NCBI GenBank assembly: GCA_030696345.1
Contig: JAUYSK010000016.1
Coordinates: 709,117 to 773,116 of the forward strand
Source: Azonexus sp.
GTDB taxonomy: Bacteria; Pseudomonadota; Gammaproteobacteria; Burkholderiales; Rhodocyclaceae
Reading direction: 5' to 3'
Length of the DNA stretch: 64,000 bases
In this document: in pieces, positions 63,848-64,000 of the stretch
Layout of the letters: every line of letters begins with the position of its first letter
How positions within the stretch are numbered: position 1 is the first letter of the stretch
The notes under the pieces: model-generated
Databases searched by the model: none
The model's input: only the letters and a program-made list of their open reading frames with translations
What the model was told of the DNA's origin: nothing
Translations under genes and position numbers: made by a program

Positions 63848-64000
63848 ATGGCTAAGGAAAAATTCAACCGTACGAAGCCGCACGTAAACGTCGGCACGAT
63901 TGGTCACGTTGACCATGGCAAGACCACGCTGACGGCGGCGATCACGACCGTGCTGGCTGCGAAGTTCGGCGGCTCTGCCAAGGCGTATGACCAAATTGAC
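63848..64000 (+). CDS. tuf: Translation elongation factor Tu, 3' end outside window
   Basis: The first 51 codons of EF-Tu. It starts [20 protein letters not shown] and contains the G1 loop GHVDHGKTT. The gene continues past the right edge. The tRNA-Tyr-Gly-Thr-tuf arrangement is typical of the gene block that precedes secE-nusG-rplK in proteobacteria. Confidence 0.97.
   Translation, partial: MAKEKFNRTKPHVNVGTIGHVDHGKTTLTAAITTVLAAKFGGSAKAYDQID

Overview
The window comes from a GC-rich beta-proteobacterial chromosome. The tRNA-Tyr/Gly/Thr-tuf order at the right end, the PHA-granule proteins, a PEP-CTERM protein, cbb3/NO-respiration accessory genes, many sensor kinases and duplicated liv-type transporters suggest the Rhodocyclales (Dechloromonas/Azonexus-like). 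That placement is inferred from gene content and style, not from a database search. There are no rRNA genes, CRISPR arrays, integrases or complete insertion sequences.

Layout: 1-1.3 kb holds the 3' part of a hybrid sensor kinase. 1.3-10.6 kb is a catabolic uptake island: a Crp/Fnr regulator diverges from an acyl-CoA synthetase, a complete liv-type ABC transporter and a phenylacetate-CoA-ligase-like protein. 10.6-12.8 kb has an exported protein, a decayed CaiB/BaiF fragment and a MocR regulator. 12.8-15.3 kb carries a NorE/NorF-like pair diverging from ccoG. 15.4-18.4 kb has a small protein, qmcA/nfeD, an AEC permease and phaM. 18.5-21.2 kb is a convergent LuxR regulator/histidine kinase pair. 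21.2-30.2 kb, on the minus strand, has a membrane methyltransferase, a fused indolepyruvate oxidoreductase carrying an in-frame palindromic element, a Cache sensor kinase, a D-lactate-dehydrogenase-like flavoprotein and a GNAT-PilZ fusion. 30.3-35.2 kb is a second complete liv operon.

35.3-48.8 kb is mostly housekeeping: a flavin/2Fe-2S reductase, hemJ, rlmL, a CoA-transferase, two envelope proteins, a PEP-CTERM protein behind a sigma-54-type promoter, lipA-lipB-DUF493-dat, dacC, an NhaR-like regulator and htpX. 48.9-54.7 kb is a heavy-metal RND efflux operon ending in a P-II-like gene. 54.8-58.0 kb holds signalling fragments (GAF-PAS, HPt-like, HDOD) and a VOC protein. 58.0-59.5 kb has two small genes, a Pho-box-like site and a phasin. 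59.5-64 kb has lgt, ilvD-lysE, a cytochrome c, three tRNAs and the start of tuf.

The points most worth a second look are an over-represented, oriented 13-base motif (GTYNACCGCAGCA, nine copies), the palindromic element translated inside the indolepyruvate oxidoreductase, the GNAT-PilZ fusion, the RND/P-II operon, the Pho box before a tiny gene, and the PaaK-like protein that lacks the usual nucleotide-binding loop.
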